Positions 17,957 through 25,914 of a stretch of 27,930 bases of DNA are shown piece by piece (positions within the stretch are counted from its first letter, which is position 1; each line of letters begins with the position of its first letter). The notes under the pieces are model-generated. The model did no database searches. It had not been told where the DNA came from and was given only the letters and a program-made list of their open reading frames with translations. Origin of the DNA: JAGXFP01 sp039714535 (GTDB lineage: Bacteria > Desulfobacterota > Desulfobulbia > Desulfobulbales > JAGXFP01). A program made the translations under genes and the position numbers. The stretch lies in contig JBDLJC010000046.1 of the NCBI GenBank assembly GCA_039714535.1, forward strand, positions 1 through 27,930, read 5' to 3'.

Positions 17957-18958
17957 TTACAATTCAGTCCACAGTCCTGTTTGAATAACATCTATAGAGC
18001 CGTTTCTATCTATATCGATTTCCAAAGTATAATTAATAGGATCAATAGCGGTAAGAAGGGCGGAACTGTTCTGGCCGGTTATTTTAAATGAACCTTCATA
18101 GGGATATTCGTCCGCATAATTTATTAACAGAGGGATCGGTGTGACGATATCGACATACCCATGGTCTGAATGATAAAAACGCCCGGAGGTGATCGTGACT
18201 TCCTCGTAACCTAAGCTGGGATAGTCGATTACCGAAATAGTGTAATTGTTGACCCAGAAGGTCTTGGTGGTCACATTATCCCGCATTACCATGTCAACGG
18301 TAAGCGTACCGGCCAATACTGCTGGCGAGACCGAGGCCGTGAAGGTGACAGAGCCGGTGGCGGTGGCGGATTCAATGACAGTTCCGGATTCATTGACAGT
18401 TGTGAAAGTGAGTCGAATAAAGGTCATGGTCATGCTGGTAACTAGGCCGTTGGCGTCGGCCTGGGCGGAGATGGTTACCGCGCCGTTTACAGTTTCACCA
18501 TAATTGCAGTAAGAACTGAAATTCATTGAACCGCTAAAAGAACCGGCAGCAGGGTCACCGCTAAAGGTCATCGTTACCTGGCCGCCACATTCTCCAATCA
18601 AGGTCTCGGGCTGGGTTGTAACCGCCCGGAAGTTGACTGGCGCAATAATTTGCGGATTTGCCTCCAAATGAGCGACGATGTCTTGCATGGTCCTGGCTAT
18701 GGTAAGGGAATGGGATGAGGTCGGGCCGCTAGAGGTGTTGTTATTGTCTGTGACGCTCAGCATAAGGGCCCCGCTTTCACCAGTATTGCTCAAGGCGGCA
18801 CCTGCCAGTTGACCGGCATTGGCCTCGGTCAGTGTCGCCGGACTGGTGCTTCCGGAATAGCTGACTCCGGAGTCAACGGTTCCACCGCCTCCGCCACAGG
18901 CAACCATCATTATGAGCATCCCTGCCAAAAATGTATTTTTCGTTAATTTTAAAATCAC
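17957..18958 (-). CDS. Secreted lipoprotein of unknown function with Gly-rich lipidation site
   Basis: The start is GTG 18958-18956, with a very strong RBS (AAGGAGGAGG) 4-5 bases upstream. The N-terminus MILKLTKNTFLAGMLIMMVAC is a type II signal peptide. C21 would be lipidated, and five glycines follow, a flexible tether common in exported deltaproteobacterial lipoproteins. The rest of the 333 residues is Ser/Thr-rich and predicted beta-strand, with alternating hydrophobic stretches (TATGSVTFTASVSPAVLAG) and no catalytic motif I can name. Near the C-terminus, DIDRNGSID resembles a calcium-binding DxDxNG loop. It has its own terminator and a long upstream region, so it is probably monocistronic. 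I do not recognise the family. Confidence 0.8.
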   Translation of the reverse strand: MILKLTKNTFLAGMLIMMVACGGGGGTVDSGVSYSGSTSPATLTEANAGQLAGAALSNTGESGALMLSVTDNNNTSSGPTSSHSLTIARTMQDIVAHLEANPQIIAPVNFRAVTTQPETLIGECGGQVTMTFSGDPAAGSFSGSMNFSSYCNYGETVNGAVTISAQADANGLVTSMTMTFIRLTFTTVNESGTVIESATATGSVTFTASVSPAVLAGTLTVDMVMRDNVTTKTFWVNNYTISVIDYPSLGYEEVTITSGRFYHSDHGYVDIVTPIPLLINYADEYPYEGSFKITGQNSSALLTAIDPINYTLEIDIDRNGSIDVIQTGLWTEL

Positions 18959-19285
18959 TTTCCCTCCTCCTTATCTTATTGTTTGTCGGTTTAAATACCT
19001 GATTTAAAAAGAACAAAATGTAAATTAAGCAATAAGTCTAATTTTCCTTATTGCTGCCATTTATTTATATCGATAGCATAGACTGCTATCATTACACTAC
19101 AATTATCTGTAATGTTCTGTGAACTTCATCACATTCTTGGGGTTAATTTTAACAATTGCTAAGGAAATTTGCTAGGGTCTGTAATTGCTAATAAGGCTGA
19201 AGATTAGACTTTCGCAAAAGAAATAGGGAATAGGGCCAGCGGCTATTATTTCACTTTTTCTCCGTCAGGAACGGGATCCTCCCCT
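18959..19285. other. AT-rich intergenic region with two inverted repeats
   Basis: No gene is seen in these 327 bases, which are the upstream region of the lipoprotein gene. Two hairpin-capable repeats stand out: GCAATAAG/CTTATTGC (19029-19036 and 19047-19054) and GATAGCA/TGCTATC (19072-19078 and 19084-19090). A minus-strand promoter candidate, TTGTAG, 16 bases, TATGCT, overlaps the second. TTGCTA occurs three times within about 45 bases near 19155-19192. These could be operator sites, but nothing is proven. Confidence 0.45.
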
Positions 19286-19678
19286 TCATTTGCTGAGTAC
19301 ATCTTTATAATCAAAGGTAACTTGTTCTTCAGAGGGTTCAACTTCCTGAGGAAAATCGCTGAATGGAAAAGGACGCCGGCTTTCGTTTAGGGTAACGTAG
19401 CGGAATATTCGATAGCCATAGGTGGCAACTTTGTTGGAAAATTGCCGAACTGGTTCACTGGCTTGCCGGGTGCTTAAAAAATAAATAAATTGAAAGACCA
19501 CCACTAATTTAACAATGAGCAAGACGATGCCAAGGATGACAAGAAACAGAATGGTATAAAGCAATCGAATACCGATCTGTTTTACCGAAACAACCGGAAT
19601 TTGTTCTTTTTTCGTTTGTTTCTTAGATTCCGGGGTTGGCGATTGGGTGTTTTCACCGTTCGTTGACTCTGGTGCCAT
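19286..19678 (-). CDS. DUF4389-family membrane protein
   Basis: From ATG 19678 there are 130 residues. The frame extends five codons to a TTG, but AGGAGG lies four bases before ATG 19678 and inside that extension, which settles the start. A polar, Lys/Gln/Glu-rich N-terminus (about 1-32) precedes a very hydrophobic helix (about 40-64, IRLLYTILFLVILGIVLLIVK). Then comes the conserved stretch FIYFLSTRQASEPVRQFSNK followed by YRIFRYVTLNESRRPFPFSDFP, which I recognise as the DUF4389 pattern. The C-terminus is acidic. Function is unknown, and an inner-membrane location is inferred. It is transcribed away from the exonuclease gene. Confidence 0.82.
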   Translation of the reverse strand: MAPESTNGENTQSPTPESKKQTKKEQIPVVSVKQIGIRLLYTILFLVILGIVLLIVKLVVVFQFIYFLSTRQASEPVRQFSNKVATYGYRIFRYVTLNESRRPFPFSDFPQEVEPSEEQVTFDYKDVLSK

Positions 19679-20041
19679 AATGCCTCCTGACAAGGACGAT
19701 TATGGTTAAGCTGCATCCGCAGCAGCAAATGGTTTGTTGGCCGTCCCGGTACTTACCGCCAGCCATCCTCAGTTGGGCTAAACAATCTTCATTAGTAGAT
19801 GACACAATTTCTTTGCCAGCTGTTTGGCGGGCTACCTATGATGCTCGCACGATGGGTTGTAAATTGTCAAGGGGCTTAAGGAGGCAAAAAGCAAAGGCAG
19901 TTTTAGCCCATCTTTTCGATGGGTTCAGAGGACAGGTAGAATTCTCAAGGTGGCAAAAAAAAGCAAATCGGCTTATGATGGCCCGGCCATTAGCGACAGC
20001 CACTCCTGAGCAGAAAAAAACAAAGACGGATTACGAGACGG
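19679..20041. other. Intergenic region between divergent DUF4389 and exonuclease genes
   Basis: No convincing gene in about 360 bases. A plus-strand frame (19702-20076, 124 codons) has a passable AAGGAC before its ATG. Its product has no recognisable motif or domain, it begins within the DUF4389 translation-initiation region, and it overlaps the exonuclease start by 35 bases, so I treat it as chance. The region should hold the promoters of both flanking genes. I see no clear consensus pair. Confidence 0.4.
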
Positions 20042-20659
20042 ATGACCCACAGCGAAACAGACAGACCGGGCTTTGACCGACGGATGAGCAAGGATGAGAT
20101 AAATTCCTGCCCCATGGAGCGATGGACCGGGCCGACAAGCGTTGTGCGGACCAGGGACGAACTGGCGACGGCAATGGCCAAGCTTGACGGCCACACCCCG
20201 CTCGGCTTTGACACGGAAACCCGCCCCGCATACAGCAAGGGAGAAAGCTACCCGCCTTCGCTCCTGCAGCTGGCAACCGAGGAAGAGGTTTTCATCTTCC
20301 AGTTCAAACAGTTGGGCTTGGCAAAGCCCCTGCGCGAGCTCCTGGCCGAGCCAACTATCATCAAGACCGGGGTGGCCCTGGACTACGACATCCGCGAACT
20401 TAAAAAGATGACCCATTTCAAGGCCGCAGGCTTTATGGATCTGGGCAGCCTGGCCAAGAAAGCAGGCATCAAGAACCACGGTCTGCGGGGCCTGGCGGCC
20501 GTGCTTCTGGGCTTTCGCATCTCCAAAGGAGCGCAGACCTCCAACTGGGCCAAGGATGTGCTCGCCCCCCACCAGATCCAGTACGCGGCTACCGACGCCT
20601 GGGTGGGCCGCAAGCTCTACCTGGCCCTGGAACAGATCAACAACAAGGGTACGGCATGA
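20042..20659 (+). CDS. DEDDy-type 3'-5' exonuclease (RNase D / WRN-exonuclease-like)
   Basis: The 205 residues contain one DEDD exonuclease domain, which uses two metal ions to remove 3' nucleotides from DNA or RNA. ExoI is GFDTET with D57 and E59, followed by PSLLQLAT. ExoII is GVALDYDIREL with D114 or D116. ExoIII is YAATDAWVGRKLY with Y181 and D185. The tyrosine places it in the DEDDy group. There is no HRDC domain as in RNase D and no polymerase part, so it is a stand-alone nuclease of unknown substrate. The start is uncertain: ATG 20042 or ATG 20084 are both possible, and the domain begins near residue 30. The stop overlaps the start of the VF530-family gene. Confidence 0.85.
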   Translation: MTHSETDRPGFDRRMSKDEINSCPMERWTGPTSVVRTRDELATAMAKLDGHTPLGFDTETRPAYSKGESYPPSLLQLATEEEVFIFQFKQLGLAKPLRELLAEPTIIKTGVALDYDIRELKKMTHFKAAGFMDLGSLAKKAGIKNHGLRGLAAVLLGFRISKGAQTSNWAKDVLAPHQIQYAATDAWVGRKLYLALEQINNKGTA

Positions 20660-20895
20660 GCGCGCCCCAGGCCAACAACTCCCTGCACGGCATCACCCTG
20701 GAAATGATCCTCACGCGCCTGGTTGCACATTACGGCTGGAAAAAACTAGGCCGGATGATCCCGATCAACTGCTTCACCATGGCTCCCACCGTCAACTCAA
20801 GCCTCAAGCTCCTGCGCAGAACGCCGTGGGCCAGAAAAAAGGTGGAAACCCTCTATCTGAGAACCAGCTTTTCCAAAACATTGTCTGATAAATAA
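20656..20895 (+). CDS. VF530-family (DUF2132) small protein
   Basis: The 79 residues match the VF530 pattern: NNSLHGITLEMILTRLVAHY, then GWKKLGRMIPINCFTMAP, then NSSLKLLRRTPWARKKVE and LYL. The family is a compact helical fold suggested to bind DNA, but its role is unknown. The ATG overlaps the exonuclease TGA (ATGA), a classic sign of translational coupling. The last dozen residues (RTSFSKTLSDK) extend past the usual end. Nuclease plus putative DNA-binding partner suggests shared work on nucleic acid, which is inference only. Confidence 0.87.
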   Translation: MSAPQANNSLHGITLEMILTRLVAHYGWKKLGRMIPINCFTMAPTVNSSLKLLRRTPWARKKVETLYLRTSFSKTLSDK

Positions 20896-21124
20896 AGGTA
20901 ATGCAAAAGATAGATTGAATTCGGCGAGGGATAAGTCATCCAACTGCGGTGGCAAGCTCTCTCCAGCTATGCCGATCGAGATGATGGGGCAGGATGTTTC
21001 CGGTGCCGAAGCAGAACACCTCTCAATAATGGCTCTCAAGCCTGGTGTTCCGTCATATCGATCTGGGGGGGACATCTTACTTATAGCGGAATTCCTAAGC
21101 AGTCTTGCCCACTACTCTTAGCCA
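20896..21124. other. Unassigned stretch between convergent VF530-family and cvfB genes
   Basis: These 229 bases carry a 68-codon plus-strand frame without an ATG start (20915-21121) and an opposing minus-strand frame. Neither product matches a family I know. No terminator hairpin is obvious, although two genes converge here. It may be the remnant of a lost gene or mobile sequence. Confidence 0.3.
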
Positions 21125-21961
21125 TCACTTGGCAAGCCGGATCTCCTTGGTATCGATGGAGATAAGCCTCTTTTTGTAGAGGCTGCCGATTGCCTTTTTG
21201 AAGTTTTTCTTGCTTACCCCGAACAGGGAGTAGATTTCTTCCGGCGGACTTTTATCCGTAACCGCAATCCTGCCGCCATCATGGTCTTTTATGGTCTGAA
21301 GAATGGCCTGGGAAATATCATCGACTTTTTGATAGCCTGATTGTTGCAGGCTCAAGTCAATCTTGAGGTCTTCGCGGATCTTCTTGATGAAGCCTTTAAG
21401 TTCCTGGCCGAGGTGGAGTTCCTGGAACACCTCGTTTTTATAGAGCACGCCCCAATGGGCATGATTAACAACCGCTTTATAGCCAAGATCAGTTTGCTCA
21501 CAGATAATAAGATCTACCTCTTCGCCCTCCGCATAATTCGGGGGCTGCAGATCAAGAAACTTATCCAACTTTGCAGAGGCGATAATCCGCTTGCTTTCAT
21601 CATCGAGAGAAACAAATACCACGTACGATTTGCCTTCCTCCATTCTGTCCTGCTGCTCACTCCTGGGCACAAACAAATCTTTTTGCAGCCCCCAGTCCAG
21701 ATAGGCGCCTGCGGCTGAGTTGGCCACCACCCGCAATTTGGCAAATTGACCAACTGTCGCATAGGGTTTTTTACTGGTTGCCCGCAGCCGCCCTTCCCTG
21801 TCGGCAAAAACAAAGACCTCGACCTCGTCGCCTGGCTGGGCCTGTTCGGGAACATACCTTCTTGGCATGAGAATATCCCCTGACTCACCACCATCTAGAT
21901 GGGCGCCATATTCCCGGATTCTTTTGATCGTAAGTTTATTTATCCTGCCAATCCGTACCAT
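21125..21961 (-). CDS. cvfB: CvfB/YitL-family S1 RNA-binding protein
   Basis: CvfB proteins bind RNA through S1-type folds and end in a winged helix; in staphylococci they affect virulence-gene expression. The 278 residues show this layout. An S1-like domain occupies about 1-63 (INKLTIKRIREYGAHLDGG, then GDILMPRRYVPEQ). Further S1 folds occupy about 65-130 (GAYLDWGLQKDLFVPRSEQ) and about 140-205 (YKAVVNHAHWGVLYKNEVF). A winged-helix region occupies about 215-278 (SLFGVSKKNFKKAIGSLYKK). Start ATG 21961 has a strong AGGGGG before it. It is transcribed from its own promoter upstream at about 22050. Its target RNAs are unknown. Confidence 0.9.
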   Translation of the reverse strand: MVRIGRINKLTIKRIREYGAHLDGGESGDILMPRRYVPEQAQPGDEVEVFVFADREGRLRATSKKPYATVGQFAKLRVVANSAAGAYLDWGLQKDLFVPRSEQQDRMEEGKSYVVFVSLDDESKRIIASAKLDKFLDLQPPNYAEGEEVDLIICEQTDLGYKAVVNHAHWGVLYKNEVFQELHLGQELKGFIKKIREDLKIDLSLQQSGYQKVDDISQAILQTIKDHDGGRIAVTDKSPPEEIYSLFGVSKKNFKKAIGSLYKKRLISIDTKEIRLAK

Positions 21962-22418
21962 TTTCCCCCTGTAATCGTTACGCAGTAAGCGTAGTCCGGC
22001 CCGGCCCGAAACTTCGTTTAGAATACATTAAAGTATCCACAACTAGTCAAGACCTGCCTTTTTATCTTTATCTATTTACCCAGGAAAGCTGTCAGCTTTT
22101 TCCAAGTTCCGAGCATCCTTCGAAAGACGTCTTACAGTAAAAAATGGGTGAAATGCATCTAACCCGTCTGGAAGGATTACGGTGTGGGCCAGTTTTATTT
22201 TTGAAATGATTCTGCTTTAATGAATTGCATGAAACAAAGGGCAGACACGGGAACCACTAGCAGAAGCTCAATAACGGAGGCGGCTGGACAAGTAACTTTC
22301 CTCTAATGCACTATATAACAACCCAACCCCCTCGCCGGCGTTGTGCGCCCCGGTCATCACAGCCAGAATTTCGGATATATGCGGATACGCGGGATGTTGT
22401 TGAGCAACATGGCGACTA
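21962..22418. other. Intergenic region between cvfB and tyrS
   Basis: I see no gene in these 457 bases. Contents: the cvfB promoter candidate near 22022-22050, a short inverted repeat AAAGCT/AGCTTT near 22085-22100 without a T tract, and a hairpin ATGTTG-TTGAG-CAACAT (22394-22410) 9 bases after the tyrS stop. The latter could cap the tyrS message, but it lacks the U run of an intrinsic terminator. Confidence 0.45.
22022..22050 (-). promoter_or_regulatory. Probable cvfB promoter
   Basis: Minus-strand TTGACT (22045-22050), a 17-base spacer and TGTATT (22022-22027) give five and four matches to consensus. The predicted start near 22015 leaves a leader of about 54 bases before cvfB. Confidence 0.5.
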
Positions 22419-23636
22419 TCAGCAGAAATTCACCAGGCAGAAGCGCCGTTTACCGACCTTGATCAAGACCTCGCCGCTTGCCTCAACCTGATAGTCAACA
22501 TCAGTGACTTTCCCCCCGTCAAGGGAAACGGCATTCTGCTTGATCATCCGGCGGCCTTCACCGGTTCCCTTCACCAGGCCCGCCTCCGCCAGCAATTTGG
22601 GCAGCCAGATTTCCCCAGCACCGGCCTGACAGGAATATTCCGGAATCTCATCCGGCACTTCATGTTTCTTGAAAACCTTGTCGAAATTATCTTCGGCCTT
22701 CGCGGCGGCCTGCTCATCATAAAAACGGGCCGTTAACTCTCGGGCCAGTTGCTGTTTAACTTTTTTGGGATGCAACCGCCCTTCATCCATACCACGCTTG
22801 AGGTCACTGATCTCATCGACTGTCAGATCACTTAACAACTCGAAGTAACGGAACATCAGCTCATCTGAGACAGACAGGGTCTTGCCGTAGATATCATCAC
22901 CGCTCTCGGTAATGCCGATATAATTACCCAGAGATTTGCTCATCTTATTAACGCCGTCGAGTCCCTCCAACAGCGGCATGGTCAAGACGACCTGGGGTTT
23001 CTGCCCCCAAGCCTTCTGGAGGGAACGGCCCATTAAGAGATTGAAGAGCTGGTCGGTACCACCGAGCTCCACATCCGCCTCCATGGCCACCGAGTCATAG
23101 CCCTGGACCAGGGGATAAAGAAACTCATGGATGGAGATCGGCAGTTCGTTTTCAAACCTCTTCTTGAAATCGTCCCGTTCCAGCATCCTGGCCACGGTTA
23201 ATTGCGAGGCAAGTTTGACAAAGTCGTAGGAGGTGAGTTTCTCCAGCCAGATCGAGTTGAAAACCACTTCGGTCTTGGCTGGATCAAGAATCTTGAAGAT
23301 CTGCTCTTTATAAGACTCGGCGTTCCTTTTAACATCGTCAACGGTCAACGGCTTCCTGGTCTCGGACTTACCGGTCGGATCGCCGATCATGCCGGTAAAA
23401 TCACCGATCAAGAACTTAATATCATGGCCCAGGTCCTGAAAATGCTTCATCTTCTGGATCAGGACCGTATGGCCAAGATGCAGATCGGGGGCGGTGGGAT
23501 CAAAACCGGCCTTAACCCGCAGCGGCACCCCGCTCTCCTGTGATTTTTGAAGCTTTGCCGCCAGTTCCTCTTTGGATATAACATCAACCGTGCCCCGCAC
23601 CAGCAGGGCCAGCTGTTCATCGATAGTCATGCTCAT
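22419..23636 (-). CDS. tyrS: Tyrosyl-tRNA synthetase
   Basis: Class I synthetase that charges tRNA-Tyr. The 405 residues have the HIGH-type motif HLGH at 53-56 and KMSKS at 231-235. In between, FLIGDFTGMIGDPTGKSETR and ELGGTDQLFNLLMGR are typical of the TyrZ-like bacterial subgroup, as is the FDPTAPDLHLGH context. A C-terminal S4 RNA-binding domain (about 340-400, with GEGRRMIKQNAVSLDGGKV) recognises the tRNA. The ATG overlaps the rny stop as ATGA, so the two genes are translationally coupled. A second in-frame ATG two codons later is an alternative start. Confidence 0.95.
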   Translation of the reverse strand: MSMTIDEQLALLVRGTVDVISKEELAAKLQKSQESGVPLRVKAGFDPTAPDLHLGHTVLIQKMKHFQDLGHDIKFLIGDFTGMIGDPTGKSETRKPLTVDDVKRNAESYKEQIFKILDPAKTEVVFNSIWLEKLTSYDFVKLASQLTVARMLERDDFKKRFENELPISIHEFLYPLVQGYDSVAMEADVELGGTDQLFNLLMGRSLQKAWGQKPQVVLTMPLLEGLDGVNKMSKSLGNYIGITESGDDIYGKTLSVSDELMFRYFELLSDLTVDEISDLKRGMDEGRLHPKKVKQQLARELTARFYDEQAAAKAEDNFDKVFKKHEVPDEIPEYSCQAGAGEIWLPKLLAEAGLVKGTGEGRRMIKQNAVSLDGGKVTDVDYQVEASGEVLIKVGKRRFCLVNFC

Positions 23637-25192
23637 TTTGCGTACTCAACCGCTCTGGTTTCACGAATTACAGTAACCCTGATCTGGCCCGGATAGGTCA
23701 GATCCTCTTCAATTTTCTTGGCTATATCGCGACTGAGAATAACACTGGCCGTATCGGAAACATCACCGCTATCGACGGCGATCCTAATCTCACGTCCGGC
23801 CTGAATAGCGAAGGCCTTATCAACGCCCTCAAAAGAAGTGGCGATCTGCTCCAGGTCTTCCAGTCGTTTCACATAACTTTCCAGCATCTCTTTCCGGGCG
23901 CCGGGACGGGCGCCGGAGATGGCGTCGGCCGACCTGACAATAATGTCGAGCAGGCTTACAAGCGGCACATCCTCGTGATGGGCGGAGATGGCATAAACGA
24001 TCTCAGGGGCCTCACCATATTTTTTGGCCAGATCGCGGCCGAGAGCGGCATGGGTACCCTCAACCTCATGGTCAACAGCCTTGCCGATATCATGCAGAAG
24101 TCCCGCCCGCTTGGCCAGTTTTACGTTAACCCCGAGTTCTGAGGCGATAATCCCGGCCAGATACGCAACCTCCAGGGAATGTTGCAACATGTTCTGGCCA
24201 TAACTTGTCCGGTATTTAAGGCGGCCCAGCAACTTAACCAGTTCCATGTTAATGCCATGGACACCCACATCAAAGGTCGCCTGCTCACCTTCCTCGCGCA
24301 TGGATATTTCCAGTTCCTCGGTGACCTTGGCAACTACTTCCTCAATCCGGGCCGGATGAATACGACCGTCAACAATCAAACTTTCCAAGGCCTGGCGGGC
24401 CACTTCACGCCGGACCGGATTAAAGCCGGAAAGAATCACGGCCTCGGGCGTATCATCGATGATAATATCAATCCCGGTTGCCGCCTCAATGGCCCGGATA
24501 TTACGACCCTCGCGGCCGATAATCCTGCCCTTCATTTCATCATTGGGCAGGGGTACCACAGAAACCGTCTTCTCGGCCACATAATCACCGGCATAGCGGT
24601 TAATCGCCAAGGCAATGATATTCTTGGCCCGCCGATCGGCCTCAATCTTGGTTTCGTTCTCAATCCTGATCAAGGCCTTAGAGGCCTCCATCTTCGCTTC
24701 ACTTTCAATGCTCTCGGACAGTAGCCTCTTGGCCTCTTCCCGGGATATCCCGGAAATCTGCTCCAACTGGGCCCGCTGCTGATCAATTACCGCATCGAGA
24801 TCCTTGCGGCGAGTAGCCAGTTTTTTATCTTGATCGATAAAATACTGCTCCTTTTTGAGCATCTCCAATTCACGTTTATCAATCAGGTCGAGCTTACGTT
24901 CCATCTGGTCAAGCTTCTGACCAAATCGCTTTTCCTCTTCGATTAGATCATTTTTGCGGCTAGTTAATTCCCGTTCGCTGGCCTGCTTTATCTGATACGC
25001 CTCATCCTTGCTCTGGATAGAGGCCTCTTTCTTCAGCCGCTCAGCCTCGGCCAAGGCATCATTGATAAGCTTCCGACCTTGCTCATCGTAACCAGCCTTA
25101 TTTTTTTCAATAGTAAGTTTTCGTAAAACTATTCCCACAACAATACCGGCAACAGCGGCCAGTACCACAGCAATAATAATCGACGTGCTCAT
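23633..25192 (-). CDS. rny: Ribonuclease Y
   Basis: Membrane-anchored endoribonuclease that starts mRNA decay. The 519 residues follow the family exactly. They have an N-terminal transmembrane helix (about 4-23), a long charged coiled coil (about 27-175), a KH domain (about 210-270, with GRIIGREGRNIRAIEAATG) and an HD domain (about 335-430) with the metal-binding HDIGKAVDHEVEGTH. The RBS GGGGAGGA is 6-7 bases before ATG 25192. A short hydrophobic frame upstream ends with a TGA overlapping this ATG. RNase Y is mainly known from Firmicutes but also occurs in Desulfobacterota and other groups. It is coupled downstream to tyrS. Confidence 0.96.
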   Translation of the reverse strand: MSTSIIIAVVLAAVAGIVVGIVLRKLTIEKNKAGYDEQGRKLINDALAEAERLKKEASIQSKDEAYQIKQASERELTSRKNDLIEEEKRFGQKLDQMERKLDLIDKRELEMLKKEQYFIDQDKKLATRRKDLDAVIDQQRAQLEQISGISREEAKRLLSESIESEAKMEASKALIRIENETKIEADRRAKNIIALAINRYAGDYVAEKTVSVVPLPNDEMKGRIIGREGRNIRAIEAATGIDIIIDDTPEAVILSGFNPVRREVARQALESLIVDGRIHPARIEEVVAKVTEELEISMREEGEQATFDVGVHGINMELVKLLGRLKYRTSYGQNMLQHSLEVAYLAGIIASELGVNVKLAKRAGLLHDIGKAVDHEVEGTHAALGRDLAKKYGEAPEIVYAISAHHEDVPLVSLLDIIVRSADAISGARPGARKEMLESYVKRLEDLEQIATSFEGVDKAFAIQAGREIRIAVDSGDVSDTASVILSRDIAKKIEEDLTYPGQIRVTVIRETRAVEYAK

Positions 25193-25326
25193 TGCAGCGT
25201 CCTCCCCTGAAATTTATTAAAAACAGCCTCGCCGTAAACCGGCTTACTGGTGAACAGAAACACGATAGCGATCGTCAAAATCCCCGCAAAAGACGCAATA
25301 AGGGTGACAAAGAATACGATTTTAAG
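25189..25326 (-). CDS. Possible tiny membrane peptide coupled to rny (start codon unresolved)
   Basis: A frame opens after TAA at 25327-25329 and runs 45 codons to a TGA at 25189-25191 that overlaps the rny ATG. It reads KIVFFVTLIASFAGILTIAI then VFLFTSKPVYGEAVFNKFQG, one long hydrophobic helix with a short polar tail. There is no ATG or GTG. The only usual start is TTG 25276-25278, with GGGG before it, giving 29 residues beginning MTIAIVFLF. Alternatives are a rare AUU start or a decayed gene. The hydrophobic pattern and the exact stop/start overlap favour coding, but chance cannot be excluded. Confidence 0.35.
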   Translation of the reverse strand, partial: LKIVFFVTLIASFAGILTIAIVFLFTSKPVYGEAVFNKFQGRTLQ

Positions 25327-25681
25327 TTAGGAGCAGCCTGATTCTCAGACCATTTAGAGATTACTGCAGGTGGGTTGAAAAAAGTGCTTATTCCCTGAAT
25401 AAAAAAGAGAAAAAGGCAATTTCATCACTTTCAACATTCGCTATTCAGCTTATCATAATAAAGGCAAAACGAATAAAACCGTTAAGTAATTAATAAATCG
25501 TAAAAAAATGTTTGCCTCTAATATGAAGCAAAATTAAGCCGATATAATGCAAATCGTGACGGAATCAAAATAACCACGACAAAAACACACCCGAATCTCT
25601 CCAAATCTGCCCAGCTCTTAAACTTGCCAGGAAACTCCTGATAATTTGAAGCGTTCGCCCTCCTAATAATTATTTATATAT
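25327..25681. other. AT-rich upstream region of rny
   Basis: No gene is seen in about 355 bases of low-GC sequence with several A/T runs. The rny promoter should lie here. A -10-like TATGAT occurs on the minus strand near 25450-25456 but has no clear -35 partner. Its separation from the 6S RNA by a putative terminator suggests that rny-tyrS is transcribed independently of zapA. Confidence 0.4.
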
Positions 25682-25706
25682 AAAACCGCCGGTTGCTCCT
25701 CGGCAA
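25682..25706 (-). terminator. Putative intrinsic terminator after 6S RNA
   Basis: On the minus strand TTGCCG (25701-25706) can pair with CGGCGG (25686-25691) across a 9-base loop, followed by TTTTATATAT. The stem is short and uses G-U pairs. The position, about 22 bases after the predicted 6S 3' end, is suitable. Confidence 0.4.
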
Positions 25707-25727
25707 GCAGCAGTGAACCATAGCAAC

Positions 25728-25908
25728 AGAACCCCCACCCATGCCGTGTCGACAAAGTTGATATCGAACCTGACCGGGCCAGGTGGGCGGTACTCATGTC
25801 TACTTCATGGAATTTCGCCGAGGCGAATTCTCTATCACCAGACAGCGGAGTCACCCTAGACATCAATGTTGGCTCGAACAACTTGCCGATCACAAACATG
25901 GTAGGGGC
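25728..25908 (-). ncRNA. ssrS: 6S RNA (RNA polymerase-sigma70 regulator)
   Basis: 6S RNA mimics an open promoter and sequesters sigma-70 RNA polymerase, mainly in stationary phase. About 180 bases directly downstream of zapA fold as one long rod. The 5' CCCCTACCATG (from 25907) pairs with the 3' CATGGGTGGGG (to about 25733) with two mismatches. Inside this TGTG pairs with CACA, AAGTTG with CAACTT and ATGTCTA perfectly with TAGACAT. The apex is a GAATTCGCC/GGCGAAATTC hairpin with one bulged A. Interrupted pairing leaves a central bubble as in known 6S RNAs. Length, rod shape and the zapA neighbourhood all fit, since ssrS follows zapA in many Proteobacteria. Exact ends are estimates. A 78-codon frame over the same bases is a shadow. 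Confidence 0.82.
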
Positions 25909-25914
25909 ATATTC

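Noticed and set aside
19702..20076. 124-codon plus-strand frame with an AAGGAC upstream
   Set aside because: No recognisable domain, overlaps both the DUF4389 initiation region and the exonuclease start; kept only as a note.
22306..22491. 61-codon plus-strand frame
   Set aside because: Overlaps the tyrS 3' end antisense; no motif and no RBS.
25663..25899. 78-codon minus-strand frame
   Set aside because: It coincides with the 6S RNA fold and its product has no recognisable features.
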